This document shows positions 9,916-19,267 of a stretch of 64,000 nucleotides of DNA, in pieces. The notes below the pieces were generated by a model. It was not told where the DNA came from. It did no database searches and worked only from the letters and a program-made list of their open reading frames with translations. A program made the translations under genes and the position numbers. The first letter of the stretch is position 1, and every line of letters begins with the position of its first letter. Origin of the DNA: Schistosoma haematobium (taxonomy: Eukaryota; Platyhelminthes; Trematoda; Strigeidida; Schistosomatidae); assembly GCF_000699445.3 (NCBI RefSeq), contig NC_067196.1:46665364-46729363 (forward strand). The letters run 5' to 3'.

Positions 9916-12900
9916 GATAACATAACAGATTTACATAAAATTACTGATTTAATAAACTGTATGAATATATAAACACTTGAATATAGACTGCAACTATTTG
10001 TTTATAGAAATCTATTGGCTTTTATTTCGACAATATTAAGCTTGTATGAGTAATTATTGTCCAAAAATAAACTTCACAATGTATTCCATATCTCATGCTG
10101 ATCTCGTTAGCTTAAACGATCTAAACTGGCCGAAGGCAAGCTGCCAACTATTAACGTCGTTTCAATAGCCCATCATGTATACTTACTACTCATCGAGTTT
10201 GGCTCAGACCGACTCATCTGTCTCGCTCTTACCAACTTCTTTGCTTTAATAAGTCTATTATATCCACCAAAATAGTGTTGTCTTTAATAGCGATTCATTT
10301 AGTGTACATAACATATCAAAGAACCCGGTATTGGAAGCTTGATATCAACGTTGCATAATTCAGTTATATAGAACACAGCCAGACTAATCAAATGTCATAG
10401 CCGACATATCATTGTCACTCAGATGGAGCATTTGATCTATTATAAAAGATTTTGATTTTTCATTACAGTAACATCTTGACTGATATGTATTCAACTATAA
10501 ATAGTGATTAAGTAATTTGAATGTTAGTTTTTCATGAGGGAATCACTATTCGGTGCTTGTGTCTCACGGTTAAATATAACGAAATAATGTTAATTTTTCA
10601 GTATCCATTATTCTACTTTAAACTTCGCAACCTAAATGATTCGCAAATAAAATAACAGATTTCCTCGGGATCATATCAAAATCTTACTTTTTCACAAAAC
10701 ATGTTGAATCGTTTTCTAGTTTGTTTCAAGCCGAAGAAAGAATTTAACAACTGTTTTGTACTAGAACGATATGTTTTACTATTATATGTCTGTGACTGTA
10801 TATACGTGAACGAAACGTGTTAGATTATTATCTTGCGATTAGTCAGTACGATTATAAGACAGTTACTGAGTCAGAATACAATAGTCTTTATAAATCTATT
10901 TAGTAGTAAAAAAGTAGTATTAACTTTTATTACTGATTATTACTAATAGAAATCAGTTATTCAACACATAACAATAGACATTATGTATTAACTTAACCGT
11001 AGATTCACACAACACATGAGATGAATTACTTAAGTTTGAAGTGACGTAAACCTAAGAGAAAACGTTTCGAACTAAATCACTAAAAAGTCAGTAATATATA
11101 TATATATAAATGCTCTCTGTTAAAATTTATCTTACCTTTTGTTCAAAAGTCTCTTCTATTCAGTTGAAAACAATTGAAGGTTTTTTTATTTCTAAACGAA
11201 TAAATAACTCCAAGTTTTGGTGATTGTCAACAAAATATTTGGTCGCTAATGATTTAGTGAGAAATTTAGCGAATCGATCAATTTATGTATTGTTGCAATG
11301 ATGGCTAAAAGATGACTGCTTACAAAAAATTTAGTTACAACTGTGATTAACAGAAAACCAAACAATCAATAAGTAGAATTAAATTTAATTAATGTGACCG
11401 TAGTGTAAGTGAAATTCTACATTATTAGAAATCACTATGATTGTTAAAATAAACCAACTGGTAATCGATTGATTTACCCTGTGAATAGCATCCATAATTC
11501 TTGATCATCACATCATTTTAGTATGATTAGCTCGTCTAATTTGAATGGACCATAAAGCAAACATATACCAGCTATTTTCAACATTTTTCTGTAGGAATAA
11601 TCCGCCGAAATCAGTCCATATCTGAGAATTTTAAATGGATAGAGCAATAGAATGGATGTACTGTGACTAACGGTAGAATTCAGAACTCGTGTTTCGTCTT
11701 ATCTGTGATTCGTTAGTTGCATGTCCCACCATCACAGTGTTGATGCTCACATTTAGATTTAAACTCAACACTTATTGTTTCAAAGTCACTAACTAATGCA
11801 GCCGTATGACGTTTATATTATAATTGGTGGTTTGTAGTATACTGTTGTTGAAACAGTAGTTCATCTAACTAAAAAAACTATCAAGCATCTATATCCAGAA
11901 GATGGAGATTCCAATTCTTTTCATACTTCGTTTTAACTTGAGTTCAATAAGTCAACGATCATCCTAATTATATGATCCAATACACTTTCTTATTTACATT
12001 TTATTAATTTTATTCTACTGAATAATTACTACCACTATCACCTCTTGGTCAAATCATTTGATGCGTTACACAATCGTTAGTTAAATATTTGATATGATCA
12101 TTGTATTTCTTAAACTACAATGCTTATACTTATTATTAATTGACCTGGAACCTGACTCAGGTGAATGGATTACACGTTAGTCATTTGACACTTACAAACC
12201 ACCGACTGCCCCGATGTGTAATGTTTTAGAGTGTAGAAGTAGGTTGGAAGAAAGCCAGGGGCGCCCAGGCCAAAACATGACACAATTCCATGAAGTCACT
12301 GGCAAGTGGACTGAGCCATGTTGATAGGTGTAGACTACCTGGTTGGGGTCCGCGATATGATAGCAACTGATGGTTAGAGATACTGAATGACACGGCTGAA
12401 AATCGATTGCAATGACGCATGTGCATCCACTCTTTGTGTTCTCCTAAACTCTAATCTACTGAATTATTCACGTCCCTTTTTTTCTCTTTCCAAATTTATT
12501 TCGCTGGATTATACTCCTTGAATAATATCTTCAAACCCTAATCTTTCGGATTACTGCTTATACTCTTACTACCTCTACCACTACGGGATTTGAATCGACA
12601 ACTGCATCTCAGTGCTTATGTGGTATTGCAGTTCGAATTGATGTACGTACGTACGACTGACTAACTGACTAGCAAACTGATTTAGTTTGTTATCCTTGAT
12701 TTACATATTGCTATTTTTTTTACTTAATAATACCTTTGTCATTAACCTTGCTATTCTTTCACATCAATCATTTGAAATTCAACCTGTATAACTTGGTAAG
12801 CATTTACTAGAAAAGAACATTCTTTGTCCACGTTTCTGTATCTTTTAAAATAAGCAGAAATTAAAAAAGTTAATTATTTCATATAATCAGTCTGATTACA

Positions 12901-14445
12901 CTTAATGTACCATACATTTTTGTAATAATCTATTTAACTAGTTGCTCAATTATTTATAGATTCAGTCCTTGAAAAACAGATGAATTATCGCTTATTATTA
13001 TTGTCCTTGAAAAATAGTGAACAGTTTTTTTTTTAGCAATATACCTTATCGCGTTTGTTACAGGGTAAAAATAGGGAAGAGATGATTTTTGTAGGGTCGA
13101 TTTATCTCAGTTAAGTTCATGACAATACTTGATTTCTCTATACAAGATTTTAATTAGTTGACACTAGACTTCCTTGTTTATAATGATTCCTTAGGTAATG
13201 TAAGTATGTGAAAAAAATTCAACTCAATAACTCATATCTTGAGAGTATATTTTAGATAAGGAAAATAAACCAAATCTAAATATGAATTTACTGATTTGCA
13301 TTTCCTAAATGATTATTTTCACCTCAAAACTGATAAGGTATGCATCACTTTGAGAATTTGCATGAATTTGATTCAATCCCTTTCAGAAACTTAAGTGTGT
13401 ATTAATATTTTTCTAACTTCAGTATTTCTGAATGTCACTAAGTTACCATGGAGTTGTGTGGATTTTTCAGTGTGAAGTTAGCTGTAACTACAATGTGATC
13501 AATTTACAGAACAATAGACTGAAAGCAAACTCTACTCGTATCATTAACATTAATAAAGTGGAAAACCAAAATGAAACCTTTCAAAAAAATTCGTTTTATT
13601 CTCTTCATCTAGGTGAAACTTGTAAATTTTTCTATATAATTTGAAGGACTGAATCGTAGTTAACATATTTCAGAATTAAGAAATAAAATAACTTTCTATG
13701 GAAGGGGGATATTTAGATTTGGAAATTATATACTCGTTACACCTTATATTTACTTGTATTATGTGGTATATTAATACTTACAAAAGTAGTAATGTTAGAT
13801 TGGCAAGTAAATGAATATTAATAATTTCTGTTGAATAAATTATGAATACTCTATATTTCTAAAGGTTAACTAACAAAATCAATTAAGTTGTGTTCCATTT
13901 TCTGGACACTAGATACAAGATAGACATCGGAAGTAAATCCACGTTCATTAATAGTTCTACCCTACTTAAGAATATAGAAACTATATAAATCAGAAGATTG
14001 AAAATTGACCTTTGTATTCATAAAGTGTCAGTAGCTAAGTTTCAGTTTATCTGATAATATAAACAAAATATTACCAATCACTATATGTCCTTTAATGACA
14101 GAAAGCGTCAAGGAAATTAGACCATATTTTCTCTTTCTTTTGCTAGTAACCATACCCTGTTTATAAACGTTAATTTGTCATAATACATGACAAAATTGCT
14201 GTCAATGTTTTTGAATCATAATTTTGGCCACATATAAAATTCTCTGATAATATTTGGTTCACACCAATAAGGGCGACTATCAGAAGTGCAGCCTTCAAAA
14301 AGGCACATATTAATAAAGATGATCTATGATAAGGGAAATACCATTTTTAAAGATTTGAAATCTGTTCAATTTGTCCTCAATCACTTGGCCTCCTCGATCA
14401 ATCAACAATGTGGTTCTCCATACTTCAGATAAAGAACCTCCTTTA
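9916..14445. other. AT-rich DNA with old repeat scraps
   Basis: No gene is confidently supported. A decayed Sm-alpha copy on the minus strand lies at about 11655-11760: GAAAC is kept but the core reads CTAACGA. A GC-richer segment at about 12180-12430 looks like an unclassified repeat. A possible exon-like frame at 13510-13612 has AG and GT borders but no recognisable content. Confidence 0.4.
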
Positions 14446-14738
14446 AACTCCGCTTGTAGCCTTTTTTGGGTTACCGCCGGTCCCAAACATGGGTAAAGGG
14501 AGAGGATTAGGCAACCTTGATAAAAAAGTGCTAATCAAAAAAACAAGATTTCAACCATTTAATATAGGTACACGGAATGTCTGGATAATGTGCGAGACCA
14601 GTAGAATAGCTGAAGAAATGAGGAAATACAACCTGATGGTTTTCTGAGTAAATTAAACCCATAGTACCCAAGCTGGCAGAAAAGGCTAGATTCATGAAAG
14701 ATGCTGTTGCACTCTGATCATGAAGAAGAAAATGCTTT
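14446..14738 (+). pseudogene. RTE-clade retrotransposon 5' fragment (5' UTR plus start of endonuclease)
   Basis: It starts with the same 5' bases as the intact element ('aactccgcttgtag'; the intact copy has 'aactccgcctgtag'). A shortened leader and a decayed endonuclease N-terminus follow. Readable matches to residues 29-90 of the intact protein are GTRNV (for GTWNV), EEMRKYNL, a damaged ETHW-TQAG region and HEEENA. Stops and frameshifts interrupt it. LINE copies normally lose the 5' end, so a fragment holding only the 5' end is atypical. It joins a hammerhead SINE at 'cacact'. Confidence 0.7.
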
Positions 14739-14878
14739 TCACACTGATGAGGAGTCCCGTACTAAGACGAAACAGCCGTCCAGTACTTCCAGGTTTTCAA
14801 TAGTGGTCCAGCCTATGTTGACTCATGAATTCAATCGTTAAAATTACTACAGTCTCCACAAATCCCCATTCTGATAAG
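14739..14878 (+). repeat. Hammerhead SINE 3' half fused to the RTE fragment
   Basis: This is ribozyme plus tail of the second SINE family, with no tRNA head; its place is taken by RTE sequence. The core reads ATGAGGA where CTGAGGA is expected, so C3 is changed to A in the normal register and self-cleavage is unlikely. The tail ends 'tctccacaaatccccattct', like other copies. Confidence 0.7.
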
Positions 14879-15017
14879 TATGGTTATTTATCTAATCAGT
14901 CCATCGTTAATTGTGTGATAATATATTGTTTTTAGAAAGTGATAACATACAATTTAGGGTGATTTAACCATACATCAGTTATCTTGAGAAATTACCCATG
15001 TTTTACAGTCTACAAGA

Positions 15018-15806
15018 AATTACGGCGAGACTCTAATTTATGGACGACCTTTGAACGAATCTTAAGCGACCTTGAGAAATATTAGCCAATCAGTAAACAG
15101 TCAGTATAGAGTAAAAATATGTTATACAAAAACAAGGAAATAAAGTGAATACACTTCTTATACGTGGTTCAAAAACTTGTCAAGGTTAGAAAGAGGTTCA
15201 GAAGTTCTAAAATCGTAATGCATACGGTAGAGGAAATCATCCATACGGCTACAGAACAGTCGGCCTCTGGAGTCATGATAAAGTCTCGAAAACTCTTTCA
15301 GCCTCGACCACATAGCTTCAATATTGTTTATCTGCACTCCGGTTGTTGAGTACACAAAATGCTACTTGTTGATAACGACACGATGCACATAACCAAGCCT
15401 ATGTAGAAGTCTGTACGCTCTCCAAACATCCGTATATATTGTAGTACCTGGCTGCAGCCAGTGTTACTGGTGCTTTTATTATCCAGTTCGCAATAATTGT
15501 CGTAATTTGCCTTAGTTAGGAATTATATATAAGGTTTTCATCACGAACTGTCATCAGCTACAATGCCAGAACTTTATTTAGCCAAATGGATGAAAGGCTT
15601 TCGCGTTAAAATCCGAGATCTATTATCTCATACCTGATTGATTCGTCAACAAATTATAATCCCGCCGTTTTATTTGTTATAGCCACTCAATTATCACGTT
15701 TTGTACATAATTCCCTGCATTAAGCACTGAAGTTATCGCCTTAACCTTGAAATCTCTAAAACGCATCTGATTGGCTCGTCCATAAATTATAGTCTCGCCT
15801 AATTCA
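15018..15806 (-). mobile_element. Merlin-type DNA transposon remnant with terminal inverted repeats
   Basis: Inverted ends flank the segment: 'ggcgagactctaatttatgg' on the left (from 15024) and 'ccataaattatagtctcgcc' on the right (ending 15799). A second, diverged copy of the right end sits at about 15635-15665 ('aaattataatcccgcc'), suggesting nesting or a duplicated end. Between them the minus strand encodes part of an IS1016/ISXO2-like transposase. Merlin elements are known in schistosomes. Intact ones are roughly twice this length, so this copy is internally deleted. A clean target duplication is not visible. Confidence 0.7.
15158..15470 (-). pseudogene. Merlin (IS1016/ISXO2-like DDE) transposase, C-terminal fragment
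   Basis: Reading the minus strand from about 15470 gives LQPGTTIYTDVWRAYRLL, then GYVHRVVINK, a TAG stop (near 15370), then HFVYSTTGVQINNIEAMW and SRLKEF. Family features visible are TDxWxAY with a catalytic Asp, the following GY.H segment, and the TG..TN.IE..W motif with the catalytic Glu. The canonical TQN/TNN threonine-histidine part reads VQINNIE. The C-terminal tail is open down to 15158. The N-terminal half with the first catalytic Asp is missing or unrecognisable, and a second stop lies just before LQPGTT. The gene is dead. Confidence 0.75.
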
Positions 15807-16508
15807 TAAATAAAATCTTCAAAATTATTAAACTTTCCAGTTGTATAAGGCTTCTATTCCATATTTTTAAATTGTCTAGATGGTAACAGAGAATATAAAT
15901 GTATCTGTAAACTCAATATTATGTAAATGTCTATCGATTGTTGTAGTTTTTTGAGTAGGCTATTGGACAAATTTATTCATTTTATCATCAATTTTTTATT
16001 CTTCTCTCGATATAAACTCTTTATATACAATTTTAAAAATTATTACTCTTTGAAAAGAATAATTATTTTTTTAATGCGTGAATTAATTTCTGCTAAATAA
16101 TAAAAATAAAAATAGGTTTATCCAAGGATACTATTTGTGAAAGTGATGGAATTCATTTACTTCTGGAATTCAAGTATAGAAAAGTGTAGTTGGTTAATAA
16201 TTGTTAAAATGGTTCACTGATGTAAGCCCCCCCCCCACCTCCAATTACTACACTGAACAAAATATTGTCCAGGTTTAGGTTAAAACATATGTAGCTAAAT
16301 TTTAGAACTTTATTTGGATGAGATAGTCTAGTATTTAATTCAAGTATGTTCTAATTGTATTTCAAAGACTTGATAATATATAGCACATCCGAAGTCAATA
16401 AATCTTTTCATAGTATCAAAGTATACTTATTTTGAAATTAATAGTAACAAGCATAGAATGGTAGCCACAAGTTTATGTCATACATCGTATATTAGACTTT
16501 AAGAGTTG
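15807..16508. other. AT-rich non-coding DNA
   Basis: No gene is supported. A run of about ten C residues lies at 16227-16236, unusual in this base composition. Confidence 0.4.
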
Positions 16509-16750
16509 AGATGGTGGAGAAGATTTTTAGCTCAGGTGGATGATTTTGATGGAGTTTTGTTCTCTGAGCTGGATAGTTTGGTCGTGAAGCTTTCATCGTT
16601 CTTCTGAACGAAATCATCAGCACAAACTTCAGATAGAAGTGAAGCGTTCGAATTTCTCCACATATCTAGCTTAGAGGACAAAAACTCTATCAAAACCTTT
16701 AAGAGTTTCTGCGATAATTTATTAAACAAACATTTACTTGTCAATAGTTC
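16509..16750 (-). mobile_element. Penelope-like element tail with inverted 5' scrap
   Basis: The minus strand encodes WRNSNASLLSEVCADDFVQK and continues to a SSSENKTPSK-like C-terminus, matching the 3' end of the PLE copy at 43984-44517. The DNA holds the same hammerhead-like segment. At 16511-16540 a short piece of the PLE 5' start ('ttagctcaggtgga') is joined in the opposite orientation. Such inverted junctions are common in PLE insertions. Confidence 0.6.
16573..16629 (-). ncRNA. Hammerhead-like motif in a PLE tail
   Basis: On the minus strand: GTG, then core CTGATGA (complement of 16614-16620), one extra base, a stem-loop TCGTTC/GAACGA, GAAA, a minimal AGCT helix III and CAC pairing back to GTG. 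The outer stem AGTTT/AAACT is kept. The predicted cleavage point is between 16587 and 16586. PLEs are known to carry minimal type I hammerheads. The extra base after the core makes activity uncertain. Confidence 0.5.
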
Positions 16751-17042
16751 ATGAAATATTAGTTAAGCGATTCATTTTTGTATTGGTTGCTTGATGAATC
16801 ATCTTAATTTTATTAGGTACATTAAAATGAATAGTGTTTTTACGTTTCTATCATTTATTATAAGGCTGAACGCTTGAATTACTAAAGTAAACATGTATAT
16901 TACACAAGTGAACTTTAGGAACTATGGTGTGACCTTGAACTGCTAATGTCAATTATAAGTTAATGAAAACAAATTAAACAAAGAAGCGCAAAAACGGCAA
17001 TGAAAATCAAATGGGTTCAATGACTCAGCATAATTCATAATT
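16751..17042. other. AT-rich spacer
   Basis: Nothing recognisable between the PLE tail and the SINE that follows. Confidence 0.35.
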
Positions 17043-17424
17043 TAATAGTTGAGTTCATGAGCCAATTGAAGATAGACCACTATGGAAAACCTGGAAGCAC
17101 TGGACGACCGTTTCGTCCTATTATAGGACTCCTCAGCATTGCGTATCCACAGTCTTGTTAGCGGGATTCGGACCCAGGGCCTTCGGTCTCACGCACGAGC
17201 GCTCAACCTTTAGACTATTGAGCCGGTATTCAATGGTGTTAATGTCTAATTCCAACCAATCTATGAAATTGCGCCACCGTCTACCATTGTCTTCAGTGGG
17301 TTGCTATCTCACAACAGACCTGGTTGAACTCCATTGGTCACTGCTTCTCACTAGAACTCCGGGAAATGCCTCTTGAAGCCAGTCACTAGTGAGCACAATC
17401 TCTAAAGAAACCCCCTCCTGATAA
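17043..17424 (-). repeat. Hammerhead SINE (second family), near-complete copy
   Basis: Reading the minus strand from 17424, there is a 5' part starting 'ttatcaggagggggtttct', a leader, a tRNA-like head (A box 'ggctcaatagtctaaagg' near 17208-17225, B box 'gggtccgaatcccgc' near 17161-17175), a hammerhead (17097-17142) and the conserved tail. The 5' end of the minus-strand unit is roughly the complement of the 3' end of other copies ('ccccattctgataa'), so the full unit may have inverted ends. Open frames here (17155-17376, 17304-17489) are not genes. Confidence 0.8.
17097..17142 (-). ncRNA. Hammerhead ribozyme motif, best-preserved core of the second SINE family
   Basis: On the minus strand: GCAATG pairs with CAGTGC (stem I, one mismatch). 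The core CTGAGGA (complement of 17130-17136) fits CUGANGA. Stem II GTCC/GGAC has a TATAATA-type loop, followed by GAAA. Helix III is formed by the near-palindrome ACGGTCGT, and the cleavage triplet is GTC, between 17103 and 17102. Every core residue needed for catalysis is present. Confidence 0.75.
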
Positions 17425-18696
17425 TAATTTTTAAATTTTAGAGATTTCTTCATCAGTCTGAGTTCAAATAAGTTTTTACACAAATTCACTAGAAGTTATG
17501 GGGACAACTGTTTGACTTCAATATACACTAATTTTAACCTGATAAAGTAAATACAAGTGTTTATTTCCGAATGCATTACTAACAGCCTGATTTCTATGAA
17601 TACAGTTTCAATAAGTCAGAAATCTATCCCCACTGATTTACATATATACATTTAAAGTATTTTTGGATTTAAAATATACTCAGCTGCAATGAAACAGACT
17701 CTTTCTTATATGCCATAAGGTTAATAGGACTGTGTAAATAGATCCTCTGAAAATTTATTTGTAATGTGACTGATGATTGAAATTTTTTTCGTGAATTTAA
17801 CAAGAAATACGAAACTAAATGATCTCGAACCTGACTGGTTCATTGACAGCTGTATTAATCCAATCTCATTACAGCCTATCCAGCTCTCACTGTATTTATA
17901 TGTTTGTGATTACTGTTGCAGTCAAATCCACATCCATCATTTTAAAGAGTATTGTCTATACTAAGCGTGACCGGTAGATTAATGGAAATCTTGTAATTTA
18001 TTCGGGTGATGTTGCATTTTATAACCTAAATAGCTTTAACTGAAAAACTTTCAATGCCACTTTGAGGAACATATTCAACGTTTACTACGAGTAGTATTTT
18101 GTGACAAAATCAAAGCAATCTTCTGTTTGTAGAAAGGGCTGATTGTATTCATCAGAACAACACTGAAAACTTTACAATTAAGTCATCCAGTTCAGTAAGC
18201 TTAACTCTATCGAAAAACATTGCTGAAATTTACAAGTAATCTCTTGATCAATACAAAATAACATTCGTTTTGTACCCAGTTTTTATACATAGTTCATGCA
18301 TGATGTTTTGTCTTTTATCCATGCTAATTATTTATTATCATGTTTATAATTAGTTATGATGATGAAATATAGGAATTATGTAAATTTATGTTGACTTTAC
18401 TTGATATACCACAATTAATTCATGATAAATCTAATTATGAAGTTAGTGTATGAACCCCTATTTGATTGAACAGATAAACAAACTCATTTATTAGTTAACT
18501 ATCAGTTTATTTATATAATTATAAAATTTGAAATAATCTAGAAATCACCAAAAAAAATTTTTTTCATTTCTTACCGACAATGTGATTGAATTTACTGTTA
18601 GGATGTAAGTAGCTGTATCGTCTCATTTATACTTGGTATTTTGTTCAGGATGAAAATTAGGAATTTATGTAACAAACACTATTTGAAATTATAAGT
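17425..18696. other. AT-rich non-coding DNA
   Basis: No gene or clear repeat. A 63-codon frame at 17773-17964 has no supporting splice signals. Confidence 0.35.
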
Positions 18697-18882
18697 AGAG
18701 ATGGATGGTGATTAGCAGTGGGATCCAGAATGTGTGTTTCATCTTATTTGAAAGCCATCATCCATCTCTGTTTATAAAGCTTGTGTTTTAAGGCAATATC
18801 AAGGAATTCTGCACAAGGTGCACATGTGCCAATAAGAGGCTTATCAATTGCAGTCGTAAACACCAATGGGAAGTTTCAAGAA
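18697..18882. repeat. Rearranged Sm-alpha-like remnant with inverted arms
   Basis: 'agagatggatggtg' (18697-18710) and 'ccatcatccatctct' (near 18755-18769) are inverted copies of the Sm-alpha tail, around a decayed ribozyme region that keeps 'gtgtttcatctta'. The usual 'tttataaagcttgtg' follows, then the Sm-alpha-associated segment with 'tatcaattgcagtc'. Confidence 0.55.
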
Positions 18883-19075
18883 ACCAACACGAAAATGAGT
18901 ATTTGAAATGTACTTTATTTAAACTAACTTTAGCATAAAAATAATATTTTATTACTTGGGTTATAATGTCATTATTTTAAAAACTTACATTCAATTTAGT
19001 ACATAATATATGCATACTGCTAAATCGGACCATCTTTCATCATGTGACAAACAAAAGATTTTTTATCAGCAAAAA

Positions 19076-19216
19076 TGGATAGTGGCTAGCAGTGGAATTC
19101 AGGACGCTAGTTTCGACCTATTTGGGACTCGTCAGCCGGATGTACCTGCACAGGATGCATTTATACCAACAAGAGACTGATCAGTTGCAGTCCTAAATCA
19201 CAATTGGGAGATACAC
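19076..19216 (-). repeat. Sm-alpha-like copy with hammerhead, interrupted by an RTE insertion
   Basis: The minus strand holds a hammerhead and the tail 'gctagccactatccattttt'. Upstream of the ribozyme on that strand is the segment with 'ctgcaactgatcagtctctt', which replaces the tRNA head in this variant. The endonuclease-deleted RTE copy inserted directly beside it at 19217-19225. Confidence 0.65.
19097..19141 (-). ncRNA. Hammerhead ribozyme motif of Sm-alpha type
   Basis: ATCCGG/CTGAAT stem I has one mismatch. The core is CTGACGA (complement of 19129-19135), stem II GTCC/GGTC has one mismatch, and GAAAC is intact, followed by GCGTC with a GTC cleavage triplet. Helix III is weakened. The fold is plausible but activity is reduced or lost. 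Confidence 0.6.
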
Positions 19217-19220
19217 GTAA

Positions 19221-19223
19221 ACA

Positions 19224-19267
<44 letters not shown>
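19221..19267. repeat. (TTAC)n microsatellite, RTE 3' tail
   Basis: About eleven tandem TTAC units form the 3' tail of the minus-strand RTE copy (TAAG repeats on its coding strand). The intact copy has the same kind of tail, shorter, at 30646-30660. Confidence 0.9.

Noticed and set aside
12226..12426. 66-codon minus-strand ORF in a GC-richer patch
   Set aside because: No domain, no splice signals, and the surrounding patch looks like an unclassified repeat.
13510..13612. AG/GT-bounded open segment resembling an exon
   Set aside because: The composition (Asn, Lys, Ile rich) is what random AT-rich DNA gives, and no neighbouring exon was found.
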